From contig OW051495.1 of assembly GCA_932521035.1 (NCBI GenBank), positions 2,604,001-2,668,000 of the forward strand: DNA of 64,000 nucleotides, in the 5' to 3' direction. Shown here in pieces: positions 1 to 13,200 of the stretch. The notes under the pieces are model-generated. The model worked only from the letters and a program-made list of their open reading frames with translations, did no database searches and was not told where the DNA came from. Origin of the DNA: Oscheius dolichura (taxonomy: Eukaryota; Nematoda; Chromadorea; Rhabditida; Rhabditidae). The first letter of the stretch is position 1, and each line of letters begins with the position of its first letter. The position numbers were made by a program, and so were the translations under genes.

Positions 1-512
1 GAGTTTACAAAACGATAAAGCTATTTCGAAAAAGAAGAACAGATCATATAGCCACTTCTTTTATTAGTTTTATGATCAGCATGAAAAACGAAAAGGCCAC
101 CGGTTCAGTACTAGTAATTTCGGGTCAGTTCTTCATTTTACGATACTTTCACGTTAGTTTAGTAGCAGTGCAAACCATTTTCGCAAAAAAAAAAGCTGTC
201 CCGAAATAGTAAAAATTCAGAAAAGATATCATTTTGTCCCCTTTTCCTCTTTTGTTTTCCTAACGCTCAATTAGTTTTGACCTGTATTATGTCTGGTATG
301 GAACACCAATTTTGTATCACCACTTGCAATGGTACTTCTCTCAAATAAAGCTATCTGGAAACTTCAAAGATTAAAAAAGTAATACTTTTCCCATTTTTAG
401 TTTCCTCTGTCTGAGATTGCTGTCTGAGATTGCTGCAGTAGCGATATAAATATTTCACAAATAAATACCCAGCCCGAAACCTGAAGTGTCACTAATAGAA
501 ATGTCTTTTCAG
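1..512. other. Left flank, intron of the class C GPCR gene
   Basis: AT-rich sequence with no open exon I can support. It ends in a pyrimidine tract and AG at 511-512, the acceptor of the first visible GPCR exon. That exon begins in the middle of a codon, so this stretch is probably intron and earlier exons lie left of the window. Confidence 0.55.
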
Positions 513-1989
513 ATGGGCCTCGGATCCGTCGTTCCTCTCGGCCATGGATGAAAATTCTCACATGAAGTGTACCTTCGACAGGAAGGAATTCATCGCCAGC
601 AATGTCTACGTCTATGTGTTGCTCTTCTTGGCCCTCTTCCAGAACACCCGGAATCGAAACATCAAACGCAATTATAAGGTATTCACTCAAGCTCTCCGAT
701 TAGTAGTCCCAACATTATAAAACTCCCCCTGGCTATTTCTCATCTGACCGTAACATTTCTAATCACTAAATCCTTTTCAGGAGACGAAATGGTTGTTCGT
801 CGCCTCCGTCCTGGCCATGGTTATCTGGCTGGTCTGGCCCGTCGCCTACCTCTATGTCCCGGCCGAGTGGATGGTTCTCCCGTCCTCCTCTCCTCCCTCC
901 TAATCCCCCTAATTCCAGAATCTCGTCATCATAACCGAGCTACTGACCTGTGCCACGATCCTCCTAGTGCTGCTCTTCGGCCCCAAGATCTACATCCTCT
1001 TGAGCTACGAGCCGGTCGTCGTCGAATACAAACAGGACCAACAGCCAGCCAACGCGTTAAATCTGTTCGAGAAAGGTCCTTTCCCCCATTTTCAATACTA
1101 AATTCGACTCTTTGTTGCAGAAGAAGATGTCTACTCGGCTAGGGCTGTCTCCCCGGCCAGTTCGGATTCCGGCCACCGGACGGGGTCTGTCCACAGCGCG
1201 GGAAAGCCGGCAGACGAGCCACAACAACCTATTTTCCATACGGTGATGAGGAAAAAGAAAATGAGACGATCACGAAGTGAACACGAATTGCAGCAGGTAC
1301 GGAGCTTGGTTAGACTATGTTTCGGGGATGTTGTATAAAAGAACGGGATGTAGTTAATAACAATGTGCCGGTTTTTGGTAGTGGGAAATGAGCTCGAACT
1401 GCAACAGGCACTGACGCATTTGTTACATATTTTTGGAGATGCGTTAGGACGAAATAGTGCAGTGTCCAACAACATGAACAGAAGAAACGAGGATAAGGCA
1501 TCTTATGTTTCGAGGATACTGTATAATAGTAAGAAGTGTTCAATAATCAATCGTCCTTGAGCAATGGTGTCAGAAAATGAACGAAAAAGATTGAAGGTTT
1601 GGAAATTATGACTCCTTCGTCCAGCGTTTTTCGAAGTTGACTTATCCTTATATCGCCTCTCCAAAACATGAACTAGTTGCGTATTGTTACGCACCTTTCT
1701 CGGCAATATCAAGGTGTAAGATCTTGGATAAAACAGAAAATTCTGCCTTTACGGGTGCAGAAACGCAGAACAAAATCGGTGGTTTCATGTTTTGGGTAAG
1801 CTTCTCGATGTATCGGACCGGCAGTATAAGGCTAAAAATATATTTTCCAATTTGATTCTGATAAGTTCAACATTTCTTATTATGATTTTTGTCCGTTTTC
1901 AGATGTCAGCGCTGCCGTCGCCGGGACTGCCAGTGATCCGCAGTCCCGCGCGATCCGAAGCGGGTAGTAGCGGGAGGTCGAGTCATTAG
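513..1989 (+). CDS. Class C G-protein-coupled receptor, 3' part (TM5 to C-tail), partial
   Basis: Exons 513-678, 781-873, 919-1075, 1121-1296 and 1903-1989 join in phase to a TAG stop. The 5' end lies outside the window because exon 513 starts in the last base of a codon. The segment NVYVYVLLFLALF ends TM5, and TRNRNIKRNYKETKW matches the third intracellular loop of metabotropic-glutamate-like receptors (TRN...NEAK). TM6 is LFVASVLAMVIWLVWP. TM7 ends LLFGPKIYILL, the class C FxPKxYIIL signature. The cytoplasmic tail is Ser/Arg-rich (SPASSDSG, RRSRSEHELQQ). From the family, it should be a plasma-membrane receptor coupling to heterotrimeric G proteins. The next gene is RIC8, a G-alpha chaperone, convergent and 336 bp away. 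Ligand and subfamily (mGluR, orphan or boss-like) cannot be told without the ectodomain. Confidence 0.8.
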
Positions 1990-2023
1990 GAGAGGCCCCA
2001 TCCCCCAGTCCCCCCAGTCTGTA

Positions 2024-2068
2024 TATAGCCTCCCCTCCCCTCCCCTCCCCTTCCCTTCCCTTCCCTAA
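2024..2068. repeat. CCCTC/TTCCC pyrimidine microsatellite
   Basis: About five CCCTC pentamers run into three TTCCC pentamers in the presumed 3' UTR of the GPCR gene. A possible ATTAAA polyadenylation signal follows near 2224. Confidence 0.8.
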
Positions 2069-2325
2069 CCCCCAGCCCCTTTTCCATTGCTCACCATATT
2101 GAATTGGTCCCAAACAGAACAAAAAAGTCTCTTTACCTCCCTGTTTTTGCCCCGGCCAACCACAAAGTGCACATATCCGGAATCTATTGTGATGATGATC
2201 ATTTTTATATGATGACATTAATATTAAAGCATATTTACACGACGAGGAGATCTGAGTGACTAGACGAGACAGACACAGTAATCAGAAATAGAAAATTAGA
2301 AGATGTACAAAGAGAAAGGAGAGGG

Positions 2326-5300
2326 CTAGTCAGAATCCGAGTCGGAGCCCTTCTCGGGGGTGTCCTTCATCAGTTCGAGGACGTGTTTCAACGGACGAGC
2401 CTTTCCGTCGTCGCCGATCATCGCCGGCTTGACTAGTCCTGAAAATTGACAATTTCCGCTTTTTAAAGTTTTTAGAACTGGATAAAATGAATTGTTCTTC
2501 AATTTATCCATTGCCAACCTTCTGCGTAAATCTTTTCCGTTTCAACCCTTCATCAAATAGAAAGGGTGCCATGCACACCTGTTGAGTTTGATAGATTTCC
2601 CCCACAAATTGCAGAATTTTTAATTTTCATCGAGTTGTTTTATGACAAAAAAGAGATAATGGATGTTTCTTGAATCAATGTAGCAAAAAAGAATGTGCCG
2701 AAGAATTTGAGCAGTACCCGGTTAGACAGTGACTTTATCAGCTCAAAAGAGTCGGCAGGCCGAAACAAATTTCTATGTTTTGTAAACTTTTCTTATAGAG
2801 AGAGGTAGCTTCCCGTAGTTTCCAGCATCCGTCCCAGTTTACTCCGTGCCAAAAAACCGAATTTACTGATAATGGACCAACCGGAATCGAGCATTTGATT
2901 CAGCTGTTTCAGTAGTTGGTCGGCCTCGTATTCTTTCTGTTCCTCGGACATTCCTTCCAGGGGATTCACCGTATTCTGCGGGCGAATGCAGCCCGTCACC
3001 GGGTTCACTCTGAAAAGAATTTCCATTGTTTGAGAAAGTGAAATGTTTTGGTGAGGATTTGTAAACCTGGGCAGATCTTGCTCTATGTTGTATGCTATTG
3101 TCTTTTGCTCTTTAGAAAATTTGAAATAATGGAACGTACTTATCCTCAACGGCTGCGTACTCTTCTGTCTCCGAGTCCTCGCTATCCGCGCTGCTCTTCG
3201 GCATATTCACCTGTCCCAGAAGACCGGCATTGGCCAAAAGACCAGCCGAGTGACCGAATCCCGTGTATTTTATCATCCGAGCCACTGAAATCCTTCCAAT
3301 TTCTTCTAAAATATTCCAAAAATCACCTGATCTCTTACAGAGGACAAACATCAGCTCGCTGGCTACCGTTCCGGCATTTCCGACGGTTTTCATAATTCGG
3401 ATGAGTTTGTTTCGGAGGGAATCTCCCTCGTCCGGGTGCCGTTTCACGTCCACCTCTTTCAAAGGGGGTAGAATCTGGAATGTTTGGTTGATATGTTCAG
3501 GGGGAAACCTACAATAAGACGAACGTAGCGACGAGCCTCGGGACAGACGACACAGTACCGGTGGATGGCCGTCAGGTACATTGTCAACAGCTCCGTCTCG
3601 TTCTGAAATCCAACCTTGACACTATGACATAATCAAAAGAAAACAAGACACAGTGTTAGGGAAACTGGAATAATATTCACTTCCGGGGGTATCTGCCAGA
3701 GTATTATTGTATTCTCCAATGGTTAGCCGTATAAAAGTATTGGCCGAAACATAAATATTTCGTATTTTTGTGATATTTCAAAATCAGGCTAAAAAGTCTG
3801 AATGATATCTCCTACTTTCATTCATAGAATTATGGCACTGTAAAACTTCCCATAAAAATACGACTGTTTGTACTACGGGCTCTTTACTAAACCGGGTGAG
3901 AGTGCCCTTTCACTGAATATTGATATCTGAGTCAGTCTTCTTTCCAATTTCGCTATTTCATAACGAATCGACCGTGTAAACTATCGTCAAACAGGCCACG
4001 GCGGCCATAGAAAGTGTTAAAAGATGCAAAACACACATTCGAAATATATAGGCCTGTGTAGCCATAACAATGCGGGGGGCGTTTAATACGATTGACTTAT
4101 TATTGAGTTCCACCAAACATCAACATAAAAGTATTAGCCGAAACAAGAATACCCCCTATTTTACGGCAATAAGAACTCCCTGGAATGTTGTCTACTTTCA
4201 GAATGGGAGTAAATGGAAAAGATGATATCGCAGATGCTGGCTCGACGTGACAGACAAACTTCAGTTTTTGAAAAAGAAACATCTGTGTAGCAATTTCACT
4301 ACTAAACAGGGCAATCAGTCTGTTTCCGCTGTATGTCCGACTCGACGGTGTCTCTCGATTGTTTCTGCTTTTTTTCTTCAAAAATGGGCCGTGGAAATGC
4401 CTTCAAGAACACTCCCACACCGGTAAACCATCTCCTTCCCCAAGAAATAGCTAATTTCGAGATTGTACCTGATCGATTCGTTCCTCCATTTTCTCTAGAA
4501 GCGCCTTCATCACACTCATGTCCCTTCCCTCATATTGCGCAGTCGAATGCTGAAAATTCCAAAATGCTAATATTTCAAGAAGCCACAAAACATTTGAAAG
4601 CTGCTCTAACCTTGACTTTTTCCATTGGAGGGCAAATAATTTCCAGTGTTACGGGAAGGGTAAAAATAAGATTGACACAATTCTGACACACATCCCCGTC
4701 CGCCGCCAACTTGGAGAAGAGAATCTTTCTCGCCAGCTGGAGAGTACTGACTGTTCTCTGAATTTATTCCCATTTTGAAAGAAAGAAGAGGGCAATTACC
4801 GCTGGCTGGGGGTCTGCTTTACAGAAGAGATTGAAAAAAGTCTTGAGGACTTCAGACACACGCTGTTTTAGGTCCTAAGACGATTGAAATGTGGAAAAAT
4901 ATAGGGAAGGGGATACCTCGATAACGGATTGGTTTCCAATCATGGCCAGGGAAAGGGACTGTTCCAGGATGGTCAGTAGGACGTGGAAGAAGGGCTCCTC
5001 GGTCCAAGTGGCCTGAAAATTCTTCATAATACAAGCAGTGGCAAAAGGGCAATACGAAGACAATAGCAATTCAAGATATTTCTTGAGATTTTTTACATAG
5101 AACGAATAAAACACTTTTGTTTCTATGGTCCGTTTCGCCTGCATAAGACTGCGCACGCCTTCTTTGTAAGTGCCATTGATAAATATGGCTATTTTACAGT
5201 AATCTTGAAGCATAAACGAAAAATTGAAGGTACAAAGACGTACAAAAGACCCAAAGACCCGCGACATTTCCACCAGAAATCGGTTTATTTTGTGATCACT

Positions 5301-6053
5301 GCAGCGCAAACCCTATCAACTTGAACTCACCCGTTTCTCTACTTGTAACGCCGTTGAAATGAATAAAATCCTCAAGAGTAGATTGTATTTCATGGCTTCT
5401 TCCGCCGAGAAGGACGTCTTCCCCGCCAGCGCCTTCAACTGATCCCGCAATGCTTCGTGACTCTTATTTCTAAAAACAGTCCAATTGATATTGTTCAACT
5501 TGTTCGAAAACAAACCCGAAGAAATTCCTCATCTCGGTACTTCTATACAAAGCGTTGACTAGACATTTTATTGCTTCGACCTCTACTGAAATAGAAGGAT
5601 TGCCTTATTTCCTTACTGTCACCACATACTGTTGTTTTCAATGGAATGTTTCCCATCCTCGGGGAGTTTAGCCAGGGAAAGGATGTAGTTCTTGACTGTT
5701 TCGGAGGGGAATATCACGTCGACGTTGTTTTCGTCCCTCGAGAGGAGACGGATCAAATTGGCGAAGACATTCGCCCAAGAAGGGTTCCATTGCTCTTTGA
5801 CGGCTTCTTCTTCTATCAAAGAGACCAGTTCCTGGAAACGGGAACTGTGAGGAAAGTATGGAATGTTTCAATGGGGAGTCTTATAGTCATCAATCCTCTT
5901 CCGTCAATAATGTTGTGGGAATTTTCTCACCTGTCTGACGAAATAATCGACTCCGCTGAAGTCAGCCTTGGATGAACTGGCCTGGATGAAATTCTCGAGG
6001 AAGGGTTGAACTGTTCCCTTTTGACGGGCCTCCTTCAACTCCTTCAGTTCCAT
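2326..6053 (-). CDS. ric-8: RIC8 (synembryn), G-alpha chaperone and guanine-nucleotide exchange factor
   Basis: Thirteen exons: 5931-6053, 5630-5831, 5500-5585, 5331-5462, 4917-5012, 4800-4874, 4611-4757, 4469-4549, 3513-3602, 3327-3474, 3140-3284, 2882-3009 and 2326-2438. They total 1566 nt (521 aa) with consistent phases. Recognised RIC8 blocks are RLLSRDENN near the N terminus, GRDMSVMKALLEKMEERI, ILPPLKEV followed by LRNKLIRIMKTV, ELMFVLCKRS, IKYTGFGHSAGLLA, NPVTGCIRP...NPLEGMSEEQKE, and the acidic end SDSDSD (human RIC8A ends SSDPDSDPD). The protein is an armadillo-type cytosolic chaperone that folds and activates G-alpha subunits. Most introns are 37-61 nt; two are 443 and 866 nt. The start was chosen because MELKEL opens the first in-frame exon; an acceptor about 50 nt upstream suggests a spliced or trans-spliced 5' end. 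Confidence 0.93.
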
Positions 6054-7249
6054 AACAGCACCAGAGAATAGATTCCGTTGCCAGGGAACGGGAACTCGAG
6101 TGGAGCTGATAAACAATATTGGTAATCTGGGTTGAGAAACTTCTGGAAAAAGGTAATTGTTTGAAGAGTATTTTCGGAAGAGAAATTGTTTCGAAGAATG
6201 GAAGACGCGTCGAAGATCTAATAGACAGGAGCATTCTAGAGTTTTCACCTTTTCTTCTGCAATGAAAGTCGAATGTGTAATAATGTAGGATATAAAGTTT
6301 TCTTATGAACTCCGGGCAAAACGTATAAAGACAAGAATTAAGAGCCATGCCGAATTCATAAAATTTGATCTCATATGACTGTAATATTTCTAATGTGTCA
6401 AGAAGTCTATTAAAAGGGAATATAAATGAGCTGATGCTCGTTCTTGTGTCGGTTTGCACGGATATTGAAAAAAGAGAGAAAGAAAATCCTATTGTAAAAG
6501 CGTAAATTGTTTCAATGATCGCTTTTATACATTTTCTGCTTCATTAAAAAGTTTGATGATCGCAGATAGGAAGAAAATGGCAGTTTAGGCTATTTGCTTC
6601 CAAATTGACACAAGATCGGGGAAACAAACACGTCAATCAGAAGGTTCGAGGGTCGAAACATCATTCTCAACAAGCTAATCAACTTTCTGTTGAGGAGAGC
6701 CGAGTGCCGCACGCTTTTTACGACGCATCGCGTTGGGGAATATCAGCCTTACCATCCTTCAGGGCCTTCGGGGCCAGGCATCCGAAAAACTAAAAGATAT
6801 CTCCGGAAAGTTCACGTCTTCCTCATTTATTTCCACCACTACAATTGTTACCCCCATTTTAGCAATGAAGCGAGTCAAAAGCGTTCCAAATAGTGCATGC
6901 ATAGCACCAAAAGTTTCAATCAATCTTCAACATTGTGTTCTAGTGGAAGCTTCTTGTCAACCTTGCAAAGAAAAGCAATTCGAGTAGCAAATAGGCTCAG
7001 AACTGTAACCATTGAAAATATATGAACAGAAGAGTTTTTTTATCTGAAATTACAGACAAGAAAAAGTGATATGGGAGCCGGATGGAACAGTAGATACACT
7101 CAATGGAACATAGGGAACGATCTTCATGAAATCCCCCTTTCTGAATTTGTTCCCAATATCATAGACTACCGAGTTTGTTAGTAATAACAACAGCAACCCT
7201 CAAAATATAAGCTTTATCCGAAACATCTGAGAATAGAGTAAAGTGAGGA
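6054..7249. other. Intergenic, RIC8 to TRPA
   Basis: AT-rich, with only short ORFs lacking exon structure. It holds the RIC8 5' flank and the TRPA 3' flank. I see no other gene. Confidence 0.5.
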
Positions 7250-10200
7250 TCATATTTGGTCATTGCTTTGGTCGTCTTCAAACTTGAGTTTATGATGTTC
7301 CAGTAGCCGTTTCAGCATCGTCTCCACCTGACACTGCTTCTCATAAAGCACGTCTACATTCGCCTGGAGATTCTGTATCTGTGCCCCTTGGGCTTTCTGT
7401 TCTATCCGGAGTTCGGCCATCCGTTCCTGCAATTTTTAGTGTTTTTCCCGGACTTGAAATTGGAAGGAATTCTCCAAAAACTAATATTTTTGCGGAATGC
7501 TTACTTCTTCTTCCGTTCTGTGAACCACGGGCGTCGGTTCCTCCACCAACGATTCGAATCCAAATTTCTTCGTCCAATACCGCCAGACCCGTCGGATCCT
7601 TCCCTGTTGGGGTACGGTAAATACCCGATACCGTCCCCTCAATGTCCGTAGCCGTATCCACGGCATTGTCGCCTCTATCTGGAGCACCAAATCCACCTGA
7701 ATCAGCCTTTTTTTTAATGAAAAGAAGAGGGGATAACCTGCATGGAGAGTCTCTTGGCCTCAGCGGTCTCTTGTATCTGCATGATGTCACCGACAGCCAA
7801 ACCGACCAGTAGATTCATCAGGAGGATCGTCATCACGATGCAGAAACAGAAGAAAATCGGGTAGGCCAGGCCGTGGCCGAACAGCTTCTCTGTATGCCTG
7901 GAAGGGTTGTTTCCTTGTTTATTAATAGAAAGTGGCCAGTGATTTATAAAATTGAAGAAAAGTGTAAAAATAAAGTTTTCCTAATTGCTACATTCGTCGA
8001 ACTGAAAAAAGATCATAATGGTTCTACTTATTCCGCTGCTGAAACCATTTTTATAACGGTTCATCGAAACATTCTCCATCCAGTTACAATCTTCCTTTTT
8101 CGTTTATTTTTCACAGACAAACTCGAAAAGGGAAGCAGTTTCCATTACTCAAACTTTACTCATGTGTTGCCTTTTTGGAGATCAATAATTGGAAGCGATT
8201 GGGTAGTAGCGCAAACGACTGCACTTATCCCCTTGGTGAAATATTTTTGATTGAAAAGAGCTGTGGGTCAAACATATTCTGTCTGTCCATACACTTTTCA
8301 ATTTGTGAAGGGAAAAGAGCATAAAAATTGAAAGAATTTTGCAGGAAATCAGAAAAGAAAGGAAGATAAGCTCGATAAGAAACCCTATATGGTCTACAAT
8401 TATGACCAGGGCAAATGATTCTACTTATTTCCGTATTGAAACGAGATCCACTTTCATATTTTTGGAGGAAAAATGAAGATCTCTTTGGAATGTTTTTCGT
8501 AAGATGGCAATATCAGCGGCTTTCTACTTATCATGGAGCAAACAGAATGGCGCTACTTATCCCCGCGTTGAAACCGTGTTTATAATAAAAGGTCTTCCCT
8601 AATTGAATAGAACCTACTCTTCCACGTTTCCATGAAATATAGCCGTGAATTCGAACTCTCCAATCATCATTACCGTAGTCTTCAAGACAGCTGACATCAG
8701 AGTCGAGAATTCTGGCTGAAACAGCCTGTTCAATTTGGAAATGGGCCGAGACTTGCCCTATTTTGAAGAAGAACGAAGAAGGCGATACTGAAGGCGAGAA
8801 CGAAGAGGCCGAAGATGAGGAAGAATCGCAGAAATGTTCGGAAAACTTCGAAGAACATGACCACGTAGATACCGAATCTGGGGAGAGGAAGGGTGGAAAA
8901 GGAGAGGAAGGGAGACAGATACCTGGGGAGTTTCCTGACGAGGAGGAGTAGATTGACCCAACAGGCGAAGACACAGAGAGCAGCGATTATCCATTGCCAG
9001 GTCTGAAACGAAAAGATAGAGGAAAAGAGAAGAGAGAGATTTCGAAAGTTTTCTTATCTAGTTAAAAGAAGTGAAGAGAGAATGAACAGTTCAGATATCG
9101 CTATATTCCTACGAAATTTTGTGAAATGTATCAAGTAGCGATTATATCTGCTCACATCTCGCCACCATTAGTGGCATACAGCTAGATTATAATCCGACCA
9201 CGTCTGTTGTGTTTTCAATAAGAGTTACTCTCCTAGGGGAATGTTTCTGATCCTTTTCCATACATCTTTCAATGTTTGGGTGTCAATATTAAACATATAC
9301 CCGAAATGTTCCTATTATGACCTTTACTGTTTTGTAGAAGATTTGCTAAAATGTTTCAAGGTCTTCTTATATGAGCTCGCCATCTTTTCTTCCAGTTTAT
9401 AGTGTACCATAGCTAGAGTAACGAACCATTCTCAGCCCCGAAGTGGAGGAGCATTGACAGAAGTCGACGACCGTCAACACAGCGGAGACGTAGATGAACC
9501 ACTCGATGAAGTTGTCAAACGTGAAGTATGCCCATCTCCGGTGAGCCAGTTGGAAGAGTTCCTTGACCATCTGGACCAGGGCCATGATTATTATGGCCAC
9601 TTTTATAGTCCGGAGATATGTCTTCTGACTGACGAGGATGTCGTCACAGGTGGCGTTGAAATGGGACAGTCGGCCGGAGTAGTCCTCGATTTTGGCGGTC
9701 TTCTCGTTGTAGAAGTTGTAGGGGGCCGGGGTCTGGATGACATAAGTCGAGAAGAGGATTATGAAGGTGATGTAGAAGGCCAGGTTCGAGTAGTAGACAT
9801 AGCGACCGAGACTGTTCCATTTGTACTTGATCAGGGTCAGGACCAGCTGGTGACTCAGCAGGGACATTCGCTCCGAAGCCGCCTGAAAATTTGTGTTGCT
9901 TCAATAGTCAATTTATCGTAAAAATAGTCTCAAACTCAATTCATACGGTATTCACATCATGACACGAACTGGAAAAGTGATAGGGGTGCATTCCCTTTCT
10001 TTGTAACGTCAATTTGAAGTTTTTTGCACTGCCTATAGAATTAGGACCATTCATATAATCTCAACACTAACTAATACGCTATTTTAGCCCATAAATGATA
10101 CGAAAATAAGTTTACTAACGTTAGGAGCTTGCCCTTCCCTTTTGAAGCTTATAATTTCTCATCGCGACCGATTTCGAATCATCCAAACAGTCCCACCGCT

Positions 10201-13200
10201 AATTTGTACTGTATTTGAGACAAAAATAAACTCAAAAAGAAAAGAGTGTTTCTCGTTTTTTTTCGTGTTCACCTTTGAAATCGTTCAAAGTTCAATTCAT
10301 ACCGCATTTGATTCAAATAGAATTTAGTGCTGTAATAAAAAGAGTTCTCCCTCTATGGCTAATAGCAGACATTCTTCTTCTTTTCATTTATTGTGTCATT
10401 GAAATTTTAAGAAAAGGAAAGCTCACAATGATCCTGAGCGGATGATTCTGGTAGATGACATCCGGGTCCGTTGCATATGTCCTCACATCCGGTTTCAGTT
10501 TTCCTCCCTCCTCATAGTCCATAAACGGATCACCTTCTCCCGTAAGCAGTCGCCCTTCATCATCTTTCACCATGTACGTGTCATCCAGAAGAGTGAAGTT
10601 ATAGTCAATTGCGTCTATCCGATTCGGTCTGAAATATCCATTTTTCATCGAAAAGAGGAGAGAAACTGACTTGATACAATTGTCGAAGACGGTCAGAGCG
10701 ACGTCGGGATAATTCCTGAGGAGGGTACGCATCGGTGTCTGGCGGGGTTCCCGGTTGCCGGCGAGGGGAAGTGTCTGGTGGTTGGTGATCAACTCTTCCC
10801 ATTCTGGACACTCCACCAAGGCTCGGATGGCGTCGCGTTTACCAGCTTGAATTGCGATCTGGAAAGATGTCAACGATCAACTCCTGGCTATACAAAGTTG
10901 GCCCGAAACATAGAGTGGGAGAAAAGAAAAGAGTAGTATGGCAACAGGAAAGTATCGCTTTTTGATTGACAAAACGTAAAAAATTTGTATACTGTAAAAG
11001 GGGGGGGGGGGGGGGGGGGAAGCTGATTTCTAGGATTTTTTGATGTTTTGAAGCACGGATTTAATCATTTCCGCTGGTTTTCCCCTTGATGAGAATAGTG
11101 AGGTCATTACAATTTCTAACAGAATTCTTACTGTAGATTTATGATGACAAAAAGCTTTGAAATTTCAAAACAAGAACTTGCAAAATGGATCTGAACACTG
11201 AAACAGCGGGCAAGCCGCTCCTTTTTGAATAATCATAAAAGTCAGAATAGTTGCTGATTTCTGGATGGTTATTTTGAGCTAATAGCAGTTTTTTATGTTG
11301 TGCAAAGCAGTTTTAAACATATCCATCGTGCACTTCACACCCTCGAATGAACAGATCCTCAGTTCTAACAAAGCGTTTACAGTAATTTACGACAGTGTTT
11401 TCGTAGAGAAAAAGAATACAGGAGAAATCTGCAGAAAGATCACTATCTTAAAAAGAGAAACTCAAGAAAGCCTGTGGTTTGACAGGAGTGAACAAAAAGA
11501 GGGCGATAATGGGGAAAGGGGAGGAATATACAAAAAGGGAACGATAATTTGAAGAATCAAACCACTGCATTTTTTAAGAAAACGGTTGAATCACCCGCCC
11601 GCTCCCCTTTATTTATCGGTGCTGCATGAGATGCTTTCAACAAATGTACCCGTCCTTTTAAAACCTGATGATTTGTTCCCATACCATGTTCCTACAATCT
11701 GTCTCATTTTTAGAAGAAGAACAGTCATTCCTTTTATGGAGGGGGACCCACTACGAACGGGTCCCGCAACGAAAAACACTTCAAAAATATTTTGGAAGTT
11801 TCCAGGACCTCAAATCAAAAAAGCAAAAAGAGTTACCCACCAGGGGGATCGAACATGGACTACATCCCTGAAAATTTGGGGATAGGGGTAATCGACCACC
11901 CTCAAAATTATGCTCAAAAAAGATTTTCACGAAACCTCAACTGAAAAGCTCTGTGCGACAAAGTTACCTTCCCGGAGCTGGCACTACCCCGATGTAAAGT
12001 CAAAGATAACCGAGTAAGAGAGCAAGCCCCGTCTTTTGGATTCCAATCAAAACATAAAACTCCAAATATTCGGGGACCGATCTAAATTACCGATATTCCC
12101 TATGTTTTGCGGTCTCCTTTTATTCCTTCTCATTGTTTTTGTTCACTGATAAGAGGGCCACTAAACGAAGAAAAGATCTCTCACCTCCAGAGCCGTCCTG
12201 CCGTTGTGTCGCTTGGTTATTCCGACTTTCGGTTTCCCCAATCCGTCCCTCAATTCCACCAGGTACCGTAATATCTCCTCGTGTCCCCTCAAAGCCGCCT
12301 CGTGAATAATCGTGCCGTTCTGTGTCTCCACCTCCAGACTCGCTCCCTTCTGTACCAACAGGCGGACGACGTCGCTCTTCCCCCAGCTGACCGCCACGTA
12401 CAACGGCGTCTCGCTCTTCTCATTCCGGCTGTCGATGTCACTGCCGCCGTCCAGGAGAACTTTTACCGTTACGTCGAAGCCTGAAAAGGAGAGCATACAT
12501 TTCTTTTTATTCTAGCGAAAGACAGATTGAGGCAATAATTAGCCAAGAGGAAGGATAGTCGGTCGTGGGAACTGTCAAGATCTTGTCACCCATAATCCGA
12601 TCGCGAGGCAGGAGAGAAAACGCTCAATTTGGCGTGAAAATGGGAGGGAACAAGTAAATTACGGCATTATTTGAATGTTACGATCCACAAAAAAAAATGG
12701 AAGAACATCAGAGAACCGTCTTTTAGGGAGCCGGTAAAACATTCAATGACCTCTTCGAGTTTCGTACCAACAGAATTTCCGTTTCTCTCTTTCAATAGAT
12801 GGAAAGTCATCTTTTTCAGTCCGACTATGGATTATCGGTGTAATGGAACCCTTTTCATATATTCTGTCTGAATGCAAAAAAAAAGAAGACGACATGCGTC
12901 AGCCACGGATATAGAATCGGCTCTAATCCGGCTCAACTGGAAGGAGAAGACGTCTTCCGGATTAGAAGAGTGCTATTATTTCATTTTTTGCTAAAGAACA
13001 GTACATCGAATGAGTAATGTGAGAATAAGTCGAGAAAATGAGAAAATTAGTAACCTAATCGAAACATCCCATAAAATAATTTTTCCGACATGTACGCTCA
13101 TCTCCTCTCTTTTTTACTAAAGAATCACGGAAACAATGATAGGGGAACATTGTGGGCAACAGAGGGAAGATAAATGAAGTGACCGAAACATTACAGTTAG

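Noticed and set aside
1360-1560. Possible duplicated exon in the GPCR intron (GAGCTCGAACTGCAACAG resembles the end of exon 4)
   Set aside because: Only about 14 of 18 bases match and there is no acceptor in a suitable phase; probably chance.
8763-8951. Glu-rich plus-strand frame
   Set aside because: Antisense shadow of the TRPA S4-S5 exons; hydrophobic codons read backwards give Glu and Asp.
9454-9921. 155-aa plus-strand frame
   Set aside because: Antisense to the TRPA S1-S3 exon, which is clearly coding on the minus strand.
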